A stretch of 50,441 bases of DNA from an uncultured Flavobacteriia bacterium (GCA_946482495.1 CAMLRV010000001.1:1-50441), one strand, 5' to 3'. Numbered from the stretch's first letter, positions 1-7,740 are shown. Notes: generated by a model not told the origin, from the letters alone. Translations and numbers: made by a program.

Positions 1-1
1 T

Positions 2-73
2 CTATTGAAAGAAAATAATGCCCTGCTCCCGCGCGAAATGAAATTCGACGAAGTCAATCCTTTCGCGTGGTGA
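2..73 (+). CDS. C-terminal end of an unidentified protein (partial)
   Basis: An open frame enters from the left edge and stops at 71-73, giving the last 23 residues, which end in EVNPFAW. It is followed at once by a strong hairpin terminator, as expected for a real 3' end. Too little is left to name the family. It converges on pyk. Confidence 0.5.
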   Translation, partial: LLKENNALLPREMKFDEVNPFAW

Positions 74-83
74 GTAATAAAAC

Positions 84-109
84 AAACCCAGCCTTAGGCT
101 GGGTTTTTA
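84..109. terminator. Bidirectional intrinsic terminator between the left-edge gene and pyk
   Basis: A perfect 10-bp inverted repeat, AAACCCAGCC / GGCTGGGTTT with a TTA loop, is followed by a T tract on the plus strand and preceded by an A-rich run that gives a T tract on the minus strand. It fits termination of both converging transcripts. Confidence 0.85.
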
Positions 110-136
110 TATTTTAGACTCTTTCAGAGTGACAAA

Positions 137-1567
137 TTATTCAATCTCAGAAATTCGTAACGTGTTTACCATTCCTTTATTAGCAATTGGCATAGCCGCT
201 AAGTTGACCACCATGTCGCCTTTGGTTACATATTCTTTCTCTTTACAAATTAAGTTGATATCGTCAATAGTATCGTCGGTACTTGTGAATTTGTCGTAGA
301 AGAAAGCTCTCACACCCCAAAGTAAATTCAATTGCGTTAAAATACGTTTATTCGAAGTAAAAACTAAAATATGTGCATGTGGTCGCCAAGCCGAAATTTG
401 GAAAGCGGTGTAACCACTATTTGTCAAAGTTGTCACAGCTTTAGCGTTGATACTATCTGCCATTAATGCCGCATGAAAACAAATAGATTTTGTAATATAA
501 CGTGTGTTTCTTTTGTTTGGTGCATTATGTGGAACCGTAATTAAAGGCGAATCTTCCACACTTTCTATAATGCTGGTCATCGTTTCAATTACTTGAACCG
601 GATAACTTCCCACAGAAGTTTCCCCAGACAACATCACCGCATCGGCGCCGTCCATTACTGAGTTCGCTACGTCGTTGACTTCCGCTCTTGTTGGTGTTAA
701 ACTTGTAATCATCGTTTCCATCATTTGCGTCGCCACAATAACCGGAATTCTTGCCAATTTCGCTTTTAAGATTAATTTTTTCTGAATCAAAGGCACTTCC
801 TGAGCTGGAACTTCCACACCTAAATCGCCTCGAGCGACCATTAATCCGTCGCAAGCATTTACAATTTCGTCAATATTTTCAACAGCTTCTGGTTTTTCAA
901 TTTTAGCCACAATTGGAATTTTATGATCCGAATTGTTTTCAATTAAAAGTTGTAAATCTTTAATATCCTCTTTTGTTCTCACAAAAGAAAGCGCCATCCA
1001 ATCGACTTTGTTTTCACAAGCAAAAAGCGCATCTTTAATATCTTTCTGAGTCAATGCAGGAAGCGAAACTTTCGTATTCGGTAAGTTTACTCCTTTTTTA
1101 GATTTCAAGGGTCCACCTTGGATTACCTTACAAACTACTTCATCTACTTTATTCGTTTCAACGGCTTCAAACATTAGCTTTCCGTCATCTAACAAAATTC
1201 GTTCACCTGGATTTACATCTTTCGGAAATTCTTTGTAATTCATGTACACTCTTTCCGCAGTTCCAGGAACATCATCTGAAGTTTGAAATGTAATTAAATC
1301 TCCCGGATTTACTACTACATCTTCTTTCATCACACCCACACGTAATTTTGGACCTTGTAAATCAGCCAAAATAGAAGTGGTGTATCCAAACTCATTGTTT
1401 AATCCTCTAATGATGTCAATTCTTTCTTTAACATCAGTATAATCGGCGTGTGAAAAATTAATTCTGAAAACATTAACTCCAGCGTCAATCATTTTTTTAA
1501 TTACTTCTCTCGTACTACATGCTGGACCTAACGTGGCAACAATTTTTGTTTTTTTATTGGTATGCAT
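137..1567 (-). CDS. pyk: Pyruvate kinase
   Basis: Glycolytic enzyme converting phosphoenolpyruvate and ADP to pyruvate and ATP in the cytoplasm. The 476 residues match the usual bacterial length. The nucleotide-binding RINFSH (35-40), the catalytic loop VAKIEKPEA with K222 and E224, the metal-binding ARGDLGVEVP (D248) and the MLSGETSVG segment (about 312-320) are all intact. The start MHTNKKTKIVATLGPACS is the usual N-terminus. The gene begins 2 bases after the stop of the IPExxxVD gene, so the two are almost certainly co-transcribed. Transcription ends at the bidirectional hairpin at 84-109. No extra C-terminal PEP-utiliser-like domain is present. Identification is firm. Confidence 0.97.
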   Translation of the reverse strand: MHTNKKTKIVATLGPACSTREVIKKMIDAGVNVFRINFSHADYTDVKERIDIIRGLNNEFGYTTSILADLQGPKLRVGVMKEDVVVNPGDLITFQTSDDVPGTAERVYMNYKEFPKDVNPGERILLDDGKLMFEAVETNKVDEVVCKVIQGGPLKSKKGVNLPNTKVSLPALTQKDIKDALFACENKVDWMALSFVRTKEDIKDLQLLIENNSDHKIPIVAKIEKPEAVENIDEIVNACDGLMVARGDLGVEVPAQEVPLIQKKLILKAKLARIPVIVATQMMETMITSLTPTRAEVNDVANSVMDGADAVMLSGETSVGSYPVQVIETMTSIIESVEDSPLITVPHNAPNKRNTRYITKSICFHAALMADSINAKAVTTLTNSGYTAFQISAWRPHAHILVFTSNKRILTQLNLLWGVRAFFYDKFTSTDDTIDDINLICKEKEYVTKGDMVVNLAAMPIANKGMVNTLRISEIE

Positions 1568-1569
1568 TT

Positions 1570-2040
1570 TTAAAAAATTAAATTGTTTATCGATTTTAAA
1601 TTATCTGCATCAACTCGGTATACCGTTGATACATTTTGTATTGTATTTATGTTTTGTATGATTTCTTCACACTTGAAACTCGAATCCACATTATCTATTT
1701 TCAATAAATAATCGGCTGTTTTTAATTCAGGAATCAAATTTATGGTGATATTATCTTCAGCAAAAAAACCTACATTAGTGACATTAGAACTAAAATTGGT
1801 TTGATTTTTTATCAATTCCCAAGTAATATCATGTTTTAAATCGTCATAACTAAATCTGGAAAATTTCCCAATTCCATTATTCGATTTTATTGTTATTTCA
1901 TTATCGTTTTTAGCCAACAAAACGTTTAACTTCAAATTGATTAAAAAAGTTAATTTAAAATCTTTTAACGTGGTGTGAATCGCAATGAGTTCAAAATCAT
2001 TGGAATCAAAATCGTCTAATGTCAGTTTTAAATTCGCCAT
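1570..2040 (-). CDS. IPExxxVD family protein
   Basis: A 156-residue cytoplasmic protein without signal peptide or membrane segment. Near residue 107 it has IPELKTAD, a variant of the IPExxxVD motif that names this uncharacterised Bacteroidetes family (Ala replaces Val). Its place directly upstream of pyk, 2 bases apart, is a context I associate with the family in Flavobacteriaceae. The N-terminus contains two near-repeated DFDSNDFEL-like acidic and hydrophobic stretches and a hydrophobic beta-like segment. Function is unknown. Tight linkage to pyk suggests a role linked to central metabolism or merely shared transcription; this is inference. Confidence 0.8.
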   Translation of the reverse strand: MANLKLTLDDFDSNDFELIAIHTTLKDFKLTFLINLKLNVLLAKNDNEITIKSNNGIGKFSRFSYDDLKHDITWELIKNQTNFSSNVTNVGFFAEDNITINLIPELKTADYLLKIDNVDSSFKCEEIIQNINTIQNVSTVYRVDADNLKSINNLIF

Positions 2041-2082
2041 TACTTTTTTTAATACTTGTAAAGATAGGTTTAAAAATAATTA

Positions 2083-2112
2083 AATGGTTTAAAATTAGGT
2101 TGCTAAACCATT
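2083..2112 (-). terminator. Probable rnc terminator hairpin
   Basis: A 9-bp inverted repeat AATGGTTTA / TAAACCATT with a 12-base loop lies just past the rnc stop codon (2151). On the minus strand it is followed by a T-rich run (TAATTATTTTT). It would end the acpP-fabF-rnc transcript before the IPExxxVD-pyk pair. Confidence 0.55.
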
Positions 2113-2150
2113 AAACTTTTCACTAAAACGTTGTAGTTGATAAAAAAAAG

Positions 2151-2900
2151 TTATGATTTGTTTTCAATTTTATCTTGAAGCGCAAAAAAAGCTCTTTTGG
2201 CTGCTGTTTCTTCCGCTTTTTTCTTAGAGGTGGCTCTGGCTTTGCTAATAACTTCTTCGTCCATTAATAATCGCACACCAAAGTGTTTCACACCTTCTTT
2301 TCCATCATCTTCGAAAACTTCAAACTTAAAGTTGATTTTTTCTTTCTGACACCATTCGATAATTAAACTTTTATAGCTAATGACTTTCCCTTCTAAACGT
2401 TCAATATTTACGTAGGGTTTGATAATTTTTTCGTGAATAAATTTTTCACAATATGAAAATCCTTTGTCTAAATAAATGGCACCAATAAAAGCTTCACAAA
2501 TATTTCCGTGAATATTATCGCCAAAATGAGACGGGTTAACTTTACTCTCAATAAATTGTACTAATTTGAAATCGCGACCTAATTCGTTTAAGTGTTCGCG
2601 ACTCACAATTTTTGATCGCATTTTGGTTAAATAACCTTCATCTCCAGTTGGCACCTTCATGTATAAATGTGCCGCAATCACACTACCTAACATGGCGTCA
2701 CCTAAAAATTCCAAACGTTCGTAACTGATAGGATGACCGTTGTCGTCCATTTTGTTTGCCGAACGATGTGTAAAGGCATGTCGGTAATACACCTCAGAAT
2801 TAGGTTTGAATCCTAAAATTTCGGTTAGTTGTCGAAAAAAAACCCCGTCTTGATTAGAAGATGGGGATTTTTTCAATATTTTTTTTATAATTCTGCGCAT
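2151..2900 (-). CDS. rnc: Ribonuclease III
   Basis: Double-stranded-RNA endonuclease for rRNA and mRNA processing. The 249 residues show the family signature ERLEFLGD at 61-68 (E64, D68), the second acidic cluster NICEAFIGAIYLD with catalytic E136, and a C-terminal dsRNA-binding domain at about 172-244 ending in the basic KARATSKKKAEETAAKRA helix. The stop of fabF lies 3 bases upstream, so rnc follows fabF in one transcript. A basic N-terminal extension (MRRIIKKILKK) precedes the nuclease domain, as in other Bacteroidetes. The acpP-fabF-rnc order is a known conserved arrangement. Confidence 0.96.
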   Translation of the reverse strand: MRRIIKKILKKSPSSNQDGVFFRQLTEILGFKPNSEVYYRHAFTHRSANKMDDNGHPISYERLEFLGDAMLGSVIAAHLYMKVPTGDEGYLTKMRSKIVSREHLNELGRDFKLVQFIESKVNPSHFGDNIHGNICEAFIGAIYLDKGFSYCEKFIHEKIIKPYVNIERLEGKVISYKSLIIEWCQKEKINFKFEVFEDDGKEGVKHFGVRLLMDEEVISKARATSKKKAEETAAKRAFFALQDKIENKS

Positions 2901-2903
2901 GAA

Positions 2904-4157
2904 TTAGTCTTCTATTTTTTTGAAAAGTACACAAGCATTGTGACCTCCAAATCCAAAAGTATTACTCATTGCTACTTTAATATCTCTTTTTTGTGGAGTA
3001 TTTAAAGTTAAATTTAATGAAGGATCAATGTTTTCATCTACAGTTGAATGGTTAATTGTTGGAGGAACAATACCGTGTTTCATGGCTAAGATAGAAGCAA
3101 TAGCTTCAATAGCACCAGCAGCTCCTAACAAGTGACCAGTCATTGATTTTGTAGAGTTGATATTAATGTTTTTCGCATGTGCACCAAAAACGTGGCTAAT
3201 TGCTTTTAGCTCGGCAACATCTCCAAGTGGTGTTGAAGTTCCGTGGGTGTTAATATGGTCTACTACATCAGGAGTTAAACCAGCATCACGTAATGTATTT
3301 TCCATTACAGCTATTACTCCAATTCCTTCTGGATGTGGAGCAGTCAAATGGTATGCGTCAGATGACATTCCACCACCACCAACTTCGCAGTAAATTTTAG
3401 CACCACGAGCTTTTGCATGTTCGTATTCTTCTAAAACTAAAGCACCAGCACCTTCACCTAAAACGAATCCATCTCTGTTGGCATCAAATGGTCTTGAAGC
3501 AGTTTCAGGAGATTCATTTCTTGTAGATAAGGCTTGCATAGAGTTAAATCCGCCCATACCAGCAATAGTTACGGCAGCTTCAGAACCACCAGAAACAATT
3601 ACGTCACACATTCCTAAACGAATATAATTGAAAGCATCAATTAAAGCATTCGCAGAAGAAGCACAAGCAGAAACTGTTGTATAGTTTGGCCCCATAAAGC
3701 CATTTCTCATAGAAATATGAGCAGGAGCGATATCGGCAATCATTTTAGGGATAAAGAAAGGATTGAAACGTGGTGTTCCATCACCTTTAGCGTAACTTAG
3801 CACTTCTTCTTGGAAAGTTTCTAAACCTCCAATACCAGCTCCCCAAATTACACCTACTCTTTGTTTGTTTACGTTTGATTCTGTAATTCCTGCATCTGCG
3901 ATAGCTTGCTCACCTGCTACAATAGCATACTGAGCAAATTTATCCATACGTCTTGCTTCTTTTCTATCGATAAAGTCTTCGATGTTGAAGTTTTTTACTT
4001 CGCAGGCAAATTTTGTTTTATGTTTTTCTGTGTCATAATAAGTAATTGGAGCGGCACCGCTTTTTCCGCTAACTAAAGCATCCCAATACTCTTGAATGTT
4101 ATTTCCAATTGGAGTTAAAGCTCCAAGTCCTGTAACTACTACACGTTTTAATTGCAT
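2904..4157 (-). CDS. fabF: Beta-ketoacyl-[acyl-carrier-protein] synthase II
   Basis: Condensing enzyme of type II fatty-acid synthesis; joins malonyl-ACP to the growing acyl chain. 417 residues, normal for FabF. The Cys-His-His triad is visible: C165 in TTVSACASSANA, H305 in INTHGTSTPLGD and H342 in KSMTGHLLGAAGA, with conserved K337. It lies downstream of acpP with a 193-base gap that holds two hairpins and a possible internal promoter, so its expression may be uncoupled from acpP. The stop codon is 3 bases before rnc. Confidence 0.97.
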   Translation of the reverse strand: MQLKRVVVTGLGALTPIGNNIQEYWDALVSGKSGAAPITYYDTEKHKTKFACEVKNFNIEDFIDRKEARRMDKFAQYAIVAGEQAIADAGITESNVNKQRVGVIWGAGIGGLETFQEEVLSYAKGDGTPRFNPFFIPKMIADIAPAHISMRNGFMGPNYTTVSACASSANALIDAFNYIRLGMCDVIVSGGSEAAVTIAGMGGFNSMQALSTRNESPETASRPFDANRDGFVLGEGAGALVLEEYEHAKARGAKIYCEVGGGGMSSDAYHLTAPHPEGIGVIAVMENTLRDAGLTPDVVDHINTHGTSTPLGDVAELKAISHVFGAHAKNININSTKSMTGHLLGAAGAIEAIASILAMKHGIVPPTINHSTVDENIDPSLNLTLNTPQKRDIKVAMSNTFGFGGHNACVLFKKIED

Positions 4158-4183
4158 AAATTTTTTTTTAGTTATATAGAAAA

Positions 4184-4219
4184 ACCCAATGTATCATATT
4201 ATAAATAGAAACATTGGGT
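4184..4219 (-). terminator. Hairpin with T tract in the fabF leader (terminator or attenuator)
   Basis: The inverted repeat ACCCAATGT / ACATTGGGT (9 bp, 18-base loop) is followed on the minus strand by GGGTTTTTC, a typical intrinsic-terminator tail, only about 27 bases before the fabF start. It could stop most acpP transcripts or act as a conditional attenuator in front of fabF-rnc. Confidence 0.6.
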
Positions 4220-4268
4220 ATTACATAATGTCTTATGTGAAATGATTGTAATACAATCAATGTTTTTA

Positions 4269-4303
4269 CAAATCTAAACAAAGATTTTTAAAAACAGAAA
4301 CAA
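4269..4303 (-). promoter_or_regulatory. Possible internal promoter for fabF-rnc
   Basis: On the minus strand the -7 box TAGATTTG (4269-4276) matches TAnnTTTG. A TTG lies 24 bases upstream (4301-4303), one base beyond the usual 17-23 spacing. It sits between the two hairpins of the acpP-fabF gap. Confidence 0.4.
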
Positions 4304-4312
4304 AAATAACAA

Positions 4313-4342
4313 CATCCGTATAAAAATAAATTTACACGGATG
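4313..4342 (-). terminator. Hairpin directly after acpP
   Basis: The imperfect stem CATCCGT-a-TAAA / TTTA-c-ACGGATG begins 8 bases past the acpP stop codon; the minus strand continues TTGTTATTTTTG. It may be a weak terminator or a 3'-stabilising structure that lets acpP message accumulate over fabF. Confidence 0.5.
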
Positions 4343-4350
4343 AATGGTTA

Positions 4351-4587
4351 TTATTTCTTAGCTTCTTCGATGTAAGAAATTGCTTGACCTACAGTAGCAA
4401 TGTTTTCAGCTTGGTCATCTGGAATTTGGATATCAAATTCTTTTTCGAATTCCATGATAAGCTCAACAGTGTCTAATGAATCAGCACCTAAATCGTTAGT
4501 GAAGCTTGCTTCTGTTACCACTTCGTTTTCGTCAACACCTAATTTGTCCACGATAATCGCTTTTACTCTTGATGCAATGTCTGACAT
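4351..4587 (-). CDS. acpP: Acyl carrier protein
   Basis: Small acidic carrier that holds fatty-acyl intermediates on a 4'-phosphopantetheine arm. 78 residues; the attachment site is S37 in [10 protein letters not shown]. The protein is strongly acidic and has the helical pattern of AcpP (helix 1 [14 protein letters not shown], helix 2 [13 protein letters not shown]). It is the first gene of acpP-fabF-rnc, with a textbook promoter about 30 bases upstream. A hairpin follows the stop, which probably helps give ACP the high level it needs relative to FabF. Confidence 0.97.
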   Translation of the reverse strand: MSDIASRVKAIIVDKLGVDENEVVTEASFTNDLGADSLDTVELIMEFEKEFDIQIPDDQAENIATVGQAISYIEEAKK

Positions 4588-4616
4588 AATCTTTTAATTT
4601 TAATTTAATTTGTTGG

Positions 4617-4645
4617 CAAAAATAAAAAACTTTATTTTAAAACAA
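4617..4645 (-). promoter_or_regulatory. acpP promoter (Bacteroidetes type)
   Basis: On the minus strand TTG (4643-4645), an 18-base spacer and TATTTTTG (4617-4624) match the -33/-7 consensus of Bacteroidetes sigma-A promoters. The ATG follows about 30 bases downstream. Confidence 0.75.
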
Positions 4646-4749
4646 CATTTATTGTTAATAAATATAACTACGAATGTATAAAAAAATCTTTCAATACCCT
4701 AATTCTCTAATCTTTTCCTTTAAATTATTTTTTAATTTCTTTCCGATTT

Positions 4750-4782
4750 TTGGGTCTAAACCTAAATGAATTCCTATTTTTG
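4750..4782 (+). promoter_or_regulatory. purN promoter (Bacteroidetes type)
   Basis: TTG (4750-4752), a 22-base spacer and TATTTTTG (4775-4782), about 50 bases before the purN ATG. It probably drives purN-rnhA and possibly the two-component genes. It diverges from the acpP promoter. Confidence 0.7.
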
Positions 4783-4834
4783 TGTGAAATTTAGACGATT
4801 TATTACTGTAATAAGTTGAAAAAAATAGAGTTAA

Positions 4835-5395
4835 ATGAAAAAGATTGTACTTTTTGCTTCTGGGAATGGTTCTAATGCCGAAAACATTATGGCACATTTT
4901 GAAAAATTTAGTCAAGGAACTGTAGTCGGCATGTTCACTAACAATCTGCATGCCAAAGTAATAGACCGAGCAAAAAAGTTCAACGTGCCAACTTATGTGT
5001 TCAATAAAACAGAGCTTTCAGATGATACCGTTTTAAATAACTTGCAAGTATTGCAACCCGATTTAATTGTGTTGGCAGGATTCTTATTAAAATTCCCTGT
5101 AGATATTATAAACGAGTTTCCAAATAAAGTGATTAATATTCATCCTGCTTTGTTACCGAATTATGGTGGAAAAGGCATGTATGGGATGAATGTGCACAAT
5201 GCAGTTTTAGAAAATAAAGAGAAAGAAACCGGAATTACGATTCATTATGTGAACGAGCATTATGATGAAGGCGCTTTCATTTTTCAGCAAAGTGTCAATA
5301 TTGAAAATTGTACTTCTGCTGAAGAAATTGCGCAAAAAATTCACGAATTGGAGATGGAGCATTTTCCGAAAGTGATTGAAAGTTTGTTGATGTAA
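4835..5395 (+). CDS. purN: Phosphoribosylglycinamide formyltransferase
   Basis: Purine biosynthesis enzyme that transfers a formyl group from 10-formyl-tetrahydrofolate to GAR. 186 residues, normal for PurN. The N-terminal ASGNGSNAENI phosphate-binding loop (8-18), the catalytic NIHPALLP segment (N101, H103), the GKGMYG loop and HYDEGAFIFQQ with D144 are all present. It has its own promoter and is the first gene of a tight plus-strand run. The gap to rnhA starts inside its stop codon and is built from 7-base repeat units (see 5394-5456). Confidence 0.95.
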   Translation: MKKIVLFASGNGSNAENIMAHFEKFSQGTVVGMFTNNLHAKVIDRAKKFNVPTYVFNKTELSDDTVLNNLQVLQPDLIVLAGFLLKFPVDIINEFPNKVINIHPALLPNYGGKGMYGMNVHNAVLENKEKETGITIHYVNEHYDEGAFIFQQSVNIENCTSAEEIAQKIHELEMEHFPKVIESLLM

Positions 5396-5456
5396 AAAGA
5401 GACAAGTAAAAAGAGACAAGTAAAAAGTAAAAAGTAATTTTACACTAACCACTAAC
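5394..5456 (+). repeat. Heptamer-phased tandem repeats between purN and rnhA
   Basis: The stretch reads as consecutive 7-base units: AAAAAGA GACAAGT twice, AAAAAGT twice, AATTTTA once, CACTAAC twice, ending 4 bases before the rnhA ATG. The first unit overlaps the purN stop codon. No hairpin or open frame explains it. A similar phase is seen at 33523-33597 and 47507-47520. Confidence 0.75.
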
Positions 5457-5460
5457 AAAA

Positions 5461-5940
5461 ATGTCATACCAAGTTCACATATACACAGATGGCGCGGCTA
5501 AGGGAAATCCTGGTCCGGGTGGTTATGGTGTAGTGATGGAAATGGTAGGAACACCTTACAAAAAGGAGTTTTTCGAAGGTTTCAGACATACTACTAATAA
5601 TAGAATGGAATTGTTAGCGGTAATTGTAGGTTTAGAGAAATTGAAAAACTTAAAAACTAATGTGTTAGTCGTTTCCGATTCTAAATATGTGGTGGATGCC
5701 GTAGAAAAAGGTTGGGTGTTTGGTTGGGAGAAAAAATACTTCAAAGACAAAAAAAATCCCGATTTGTGGATGCGATTCTTAAAAGTGTACCGATTGCACA
5801 ACGTGAAATTCATGTGGATAAAAGGGCATAACAATCATCCCCAAAACGAACGATGTGATGAATTAGCCGTTATGGCATCGCAACAAAAGAAATTAAATAT
5901 CGATACGTTTTACGAAACGGAAGAGCAAAAGTTGATGTAG
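5461..5940 (+). CDS. rnhA: Ribonuclease HI
   Basis: Degrades the RNA strand of RNA-DNA hybrids. 159 residues. The catalytic set is complete: D10 in IYTDGAAKGNPG, E50 in NRMELLAV, D73 in VVSDSKYVV, H123 in WIKGHNNHP and D133 in ERCDELA. The basic handle region (GWEKKYFKDKKNPDLW, about 88-103) is present, as in classical type 1 enzymes. The kinase gene starts 2 bases after its stop, so they share a transcript. Confidence 0.95.
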   Translation: MSYQVHIYTDGAAKGNPGPGGYGVVMEMVGTPYKKEFFEGFRHTTNNRMELLAVIVGLEKLKNLKTNVLVVSDSKYVVDAVEKGWVFGWEKKYFKDKKNPDLWMRFLKVYRLHNVKFMWIKGHNNHPQNERCDELAVMASQQKKLNIDTFYETEEQKLM

Positions 5941-5942
5941 CT

Positions 5943-7022
5943 ATGTTTTCAAATGCCACAAATACGAATCAAAATGTGTTTAAACAAAGTTTAATTGCTC
6001 TTGTAACCGTCATACTTGTTGCTAGCGGTTGCTATTTTTTCGACAATTTTTTAGGCTATAAAGTTGTGGCATTTATATTGCTAATGACAGTTTCCATATT
6101 AGCCATGCTTTTTGAAATTGTTCCCGTTTTATTAGCTGCAACGTTGAGTGCCTTAATTTGGAATTTCTTTTTTATCAACCCAATTTATACATTTCACATT
6201 AGTAATTCGGAAGACATGCTGATGTTTTTAATGTATTTTTTGGTGGCTTTTGTGAATACTGTTTTGACCGTTAAAATTAAAAAAACAGAAAAAAAAGCAA
6301 GAGACAAAGAAGAAAAAGAAAAAACTATTAAACTTTATAACACTCTTTTAAATTCTCTTTCTCACGAATTAAGAACACCCATTTCTGCCATCATTGGTTC
6401 GGTAGATATACTTCAAGAATCGGATTCAAAATTAACTTCAGAAAATAGAAAATCATTACTCAACGAAATTGAAATCGCAGGTTTTAAATTAAACGATCAA
6501 GTGGAAAATTTACTGAATATGAGTCGACTCGAATCTGGAATTTTAAAACTAAAAATGGATTGGTGCGATTTAAATGAACAAATCCGATTAGTCATTCAAA
6601 ATCATTTTTTATCGAATTCAAGAATCATTTTTAAAGAAGAAGAAAATTTCCCAATTTGTAAATTAGATATTGGTATTTTAGAACAAATTTTAATCAATTT
6701 AATTCGAAATGCGCTACTTTATACGCCAGAAAACGCTACTGTTACAATTGATATGAAATTAGACGAAAATCTTTTAATTTTAACTATTGAAGATAACGGT
6801 TTGGGAATTCCAGAAGAACATATTCATCAAATTTTTGATAAATTTTACCGAGTACCACATACTATAACTGGCGGAACTGGATTAGGATTATCTATTGTAA
6901 AAGGTTTTGTGGAAGCGCATAATGGAACAATTGAAGTCAAAAATAATACTCCGAGCGGGCTTAAATTTGATATTTTTGTGCCAGTTGAAATTACGTATCT
7001 AAATCAATTGAAAAATGAATAA
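5943..7022 (+). CDS. KdpD-like membrane sensor histidine kinase, short form
   Basis: Sensor kinase predicted to respond to K+ limitation or turgor. 359 residues: four hydrophobic segments between about 15 and 110 resembling the KdpD DUF4118 membrane region, a charged linker, HisKA with phospho-acceptor H141 in LSHELRTP, and an ATPase domain with N box (LIRNALLYTP), G1 (IEDNGLGIP), F box and G2 (GGTGLGLSIV). The large cytoplasmic N-terminal KdpD and Usp sensor domains of E. coli KdpD (about 900 residues) are absent. It overlaps the regulator gene by 8 bases and lies 2 bases after rnhA. The kdpD-like call rests on the membrane domain, the partner and kup nearby. Confidence 0.8.
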   Translation: MFSNATNTNQNVFKQSLIALVTVILVASGCYFFDNFLGYKVVAFILLMTVSILAMLFEIVPVLLAATLSALIWNFFFINPIYTFHISNSEDMLMFLMYFLVAFVNTVLTVKIKKTEKKARDKEEKEKTIKLYNTLLNSLSHELRTPISAIIGSVDILQESDSKLTSENRKSLLNEIEIAGFKLNDQVENLLNMSRLESGILKLKMDWCDLNEQIRLVIQNHFLSNSRIIFKEEENFPICKLDIGILEQILINLIRNALLYTPENATVTIDMKLDENLLILTIEDNGLGIPEEHIHQIFDKFYRVPHTITGGTGLGLSIVKGFVEAHNGTIEVKNNTPSGLKFDIFVPVEITYLNQLKNE

Positions 7023-7692
7023 GGCTGAAATACTTGTCATTGATGACGAATCACAAATTAGAAAGTTACTCGAAATTACTTTGGAGAGTAACGATTTTAA
7101 AGTGATTCAAGCAGAAACAGGGAAGCAAGGTGTTTTGTTAGCCGCCAATCATTCGCCTGATTTAATTTTGTTAGATTTAGGTTTGCCCGATAAAAGTGGA
7201 CACGAAATTTTAAAGGAATTACGAACTTGGTATACCAAATCCATTATTATTCTTTCGGTAATTGATCAAGAAGAAGATATTGTAAAAGCCTTAGACAATG
7301 GCGCAACCGATTATTTAACGAAACCTTTTCGTAATGCCGAATTAATGGCTAGAATTCGTGCAGCTATTCGAAGAAATTCTTCTGAAAATAATGCCGTAAT
7401 TTCTCAATTTAATGAGTTGGAAATTGATGTCGTTTCTCGAACCGTGAAAAAAAATAATGAATTCCTAAAACTAACTTCTACAGAATTTAATTTACTAGCC
7501 CTTTTCATTAAAAATGAAGGTCGCGTGTTAACACATCAATACATTTTAAAAGAAATTTGGGGTGTAGGTTCACAAACTGAAACACAATACTTACGTGTTT
7601 TTGTTGGAACACTTCGCAAAAAAATTGAAGAAAACCCCAATCAACCTGAGCACATTATTACAGAAAGTGGTGTAGGTTATCGCTTTCAATAA
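7015..7692 (+). CDS. KdpE-like response regulator (OmpR/PhoB family)
   Basis: 225 residues: a receiver domain with acidic pocket D10-D11, phospho-acceptor D54 in LILLDLGLPD and K103-region TKPF, followed by a winged-helix DNA-binding domain (about 125-225) ending in ESGVGYRFQ. The segment WGVGSQTETQYLRVFVGTLRKKIE strongly resembles the recognition region of KdpE. It overlaps its kinase by 8 bases. Direct repeats of TTTATA with 11-base spacing lie just past its stop and before kup, making kup its probable target. The E. coli target kdpFABC is not in this window. Confidence 0.85.
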   Translation: MNKAEILVIDDESQIRKLLEITLESNDFKVIQAETGKQGVLLAANHSPDLILLDLGLPDKSGHEILKELRTWYTKSIIILSVIDQEEDIVKALDNGATDYLTKPFRNAELMARIRAAIRRNSSENNAVISQFNELEIDVVSRTVKKNNEFLKLTSTEFNLLALFIKNEGRVLTHQYILKEIWGVGSQTETQYLRVFVGTLRKKIEENPNQPEHIITESGVGYRFQ

Positions 7693-7695
7693 ATC

Positions 7696-7740
7696 TTTAT
7701 ATTTTCTTTATACCAACCTTTCGTTTCTTTATATTTTACC
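7696..7740 (+). promoter_or_regulatory. Candidate KdpE operator repeats upstream of kup
   Basis: TTTATA occurs at 7696-7701, 7707-7712 (followed by CC) and 7728-7733 (followed by TTTTACC). The first two form TTTATA-N5-TTTATA, almost the E. coli KdpE site as I recall it (TTTATA-N5-TTTACA followed by CC). Start spacings are 11 and 21 bases, about one and two helical turns. They lie in the gap between the regulator gene and kup. Confidence 0.6.

Noticed and set aside
4691..4951. 86-codon minus-strand frame across the purN promoter
   Set aside because: It runs antisense through the purN 5' end and its promoter. Its C-terminal part looks faintly protein-like, but there is no promoter or conserved motif.
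6285..6330. Possible frameshift in A-rich runs of the sensor kinase linker
   Set aside because: The frame stays open from the membrane region through HisKA to the end, so no shift is needed.
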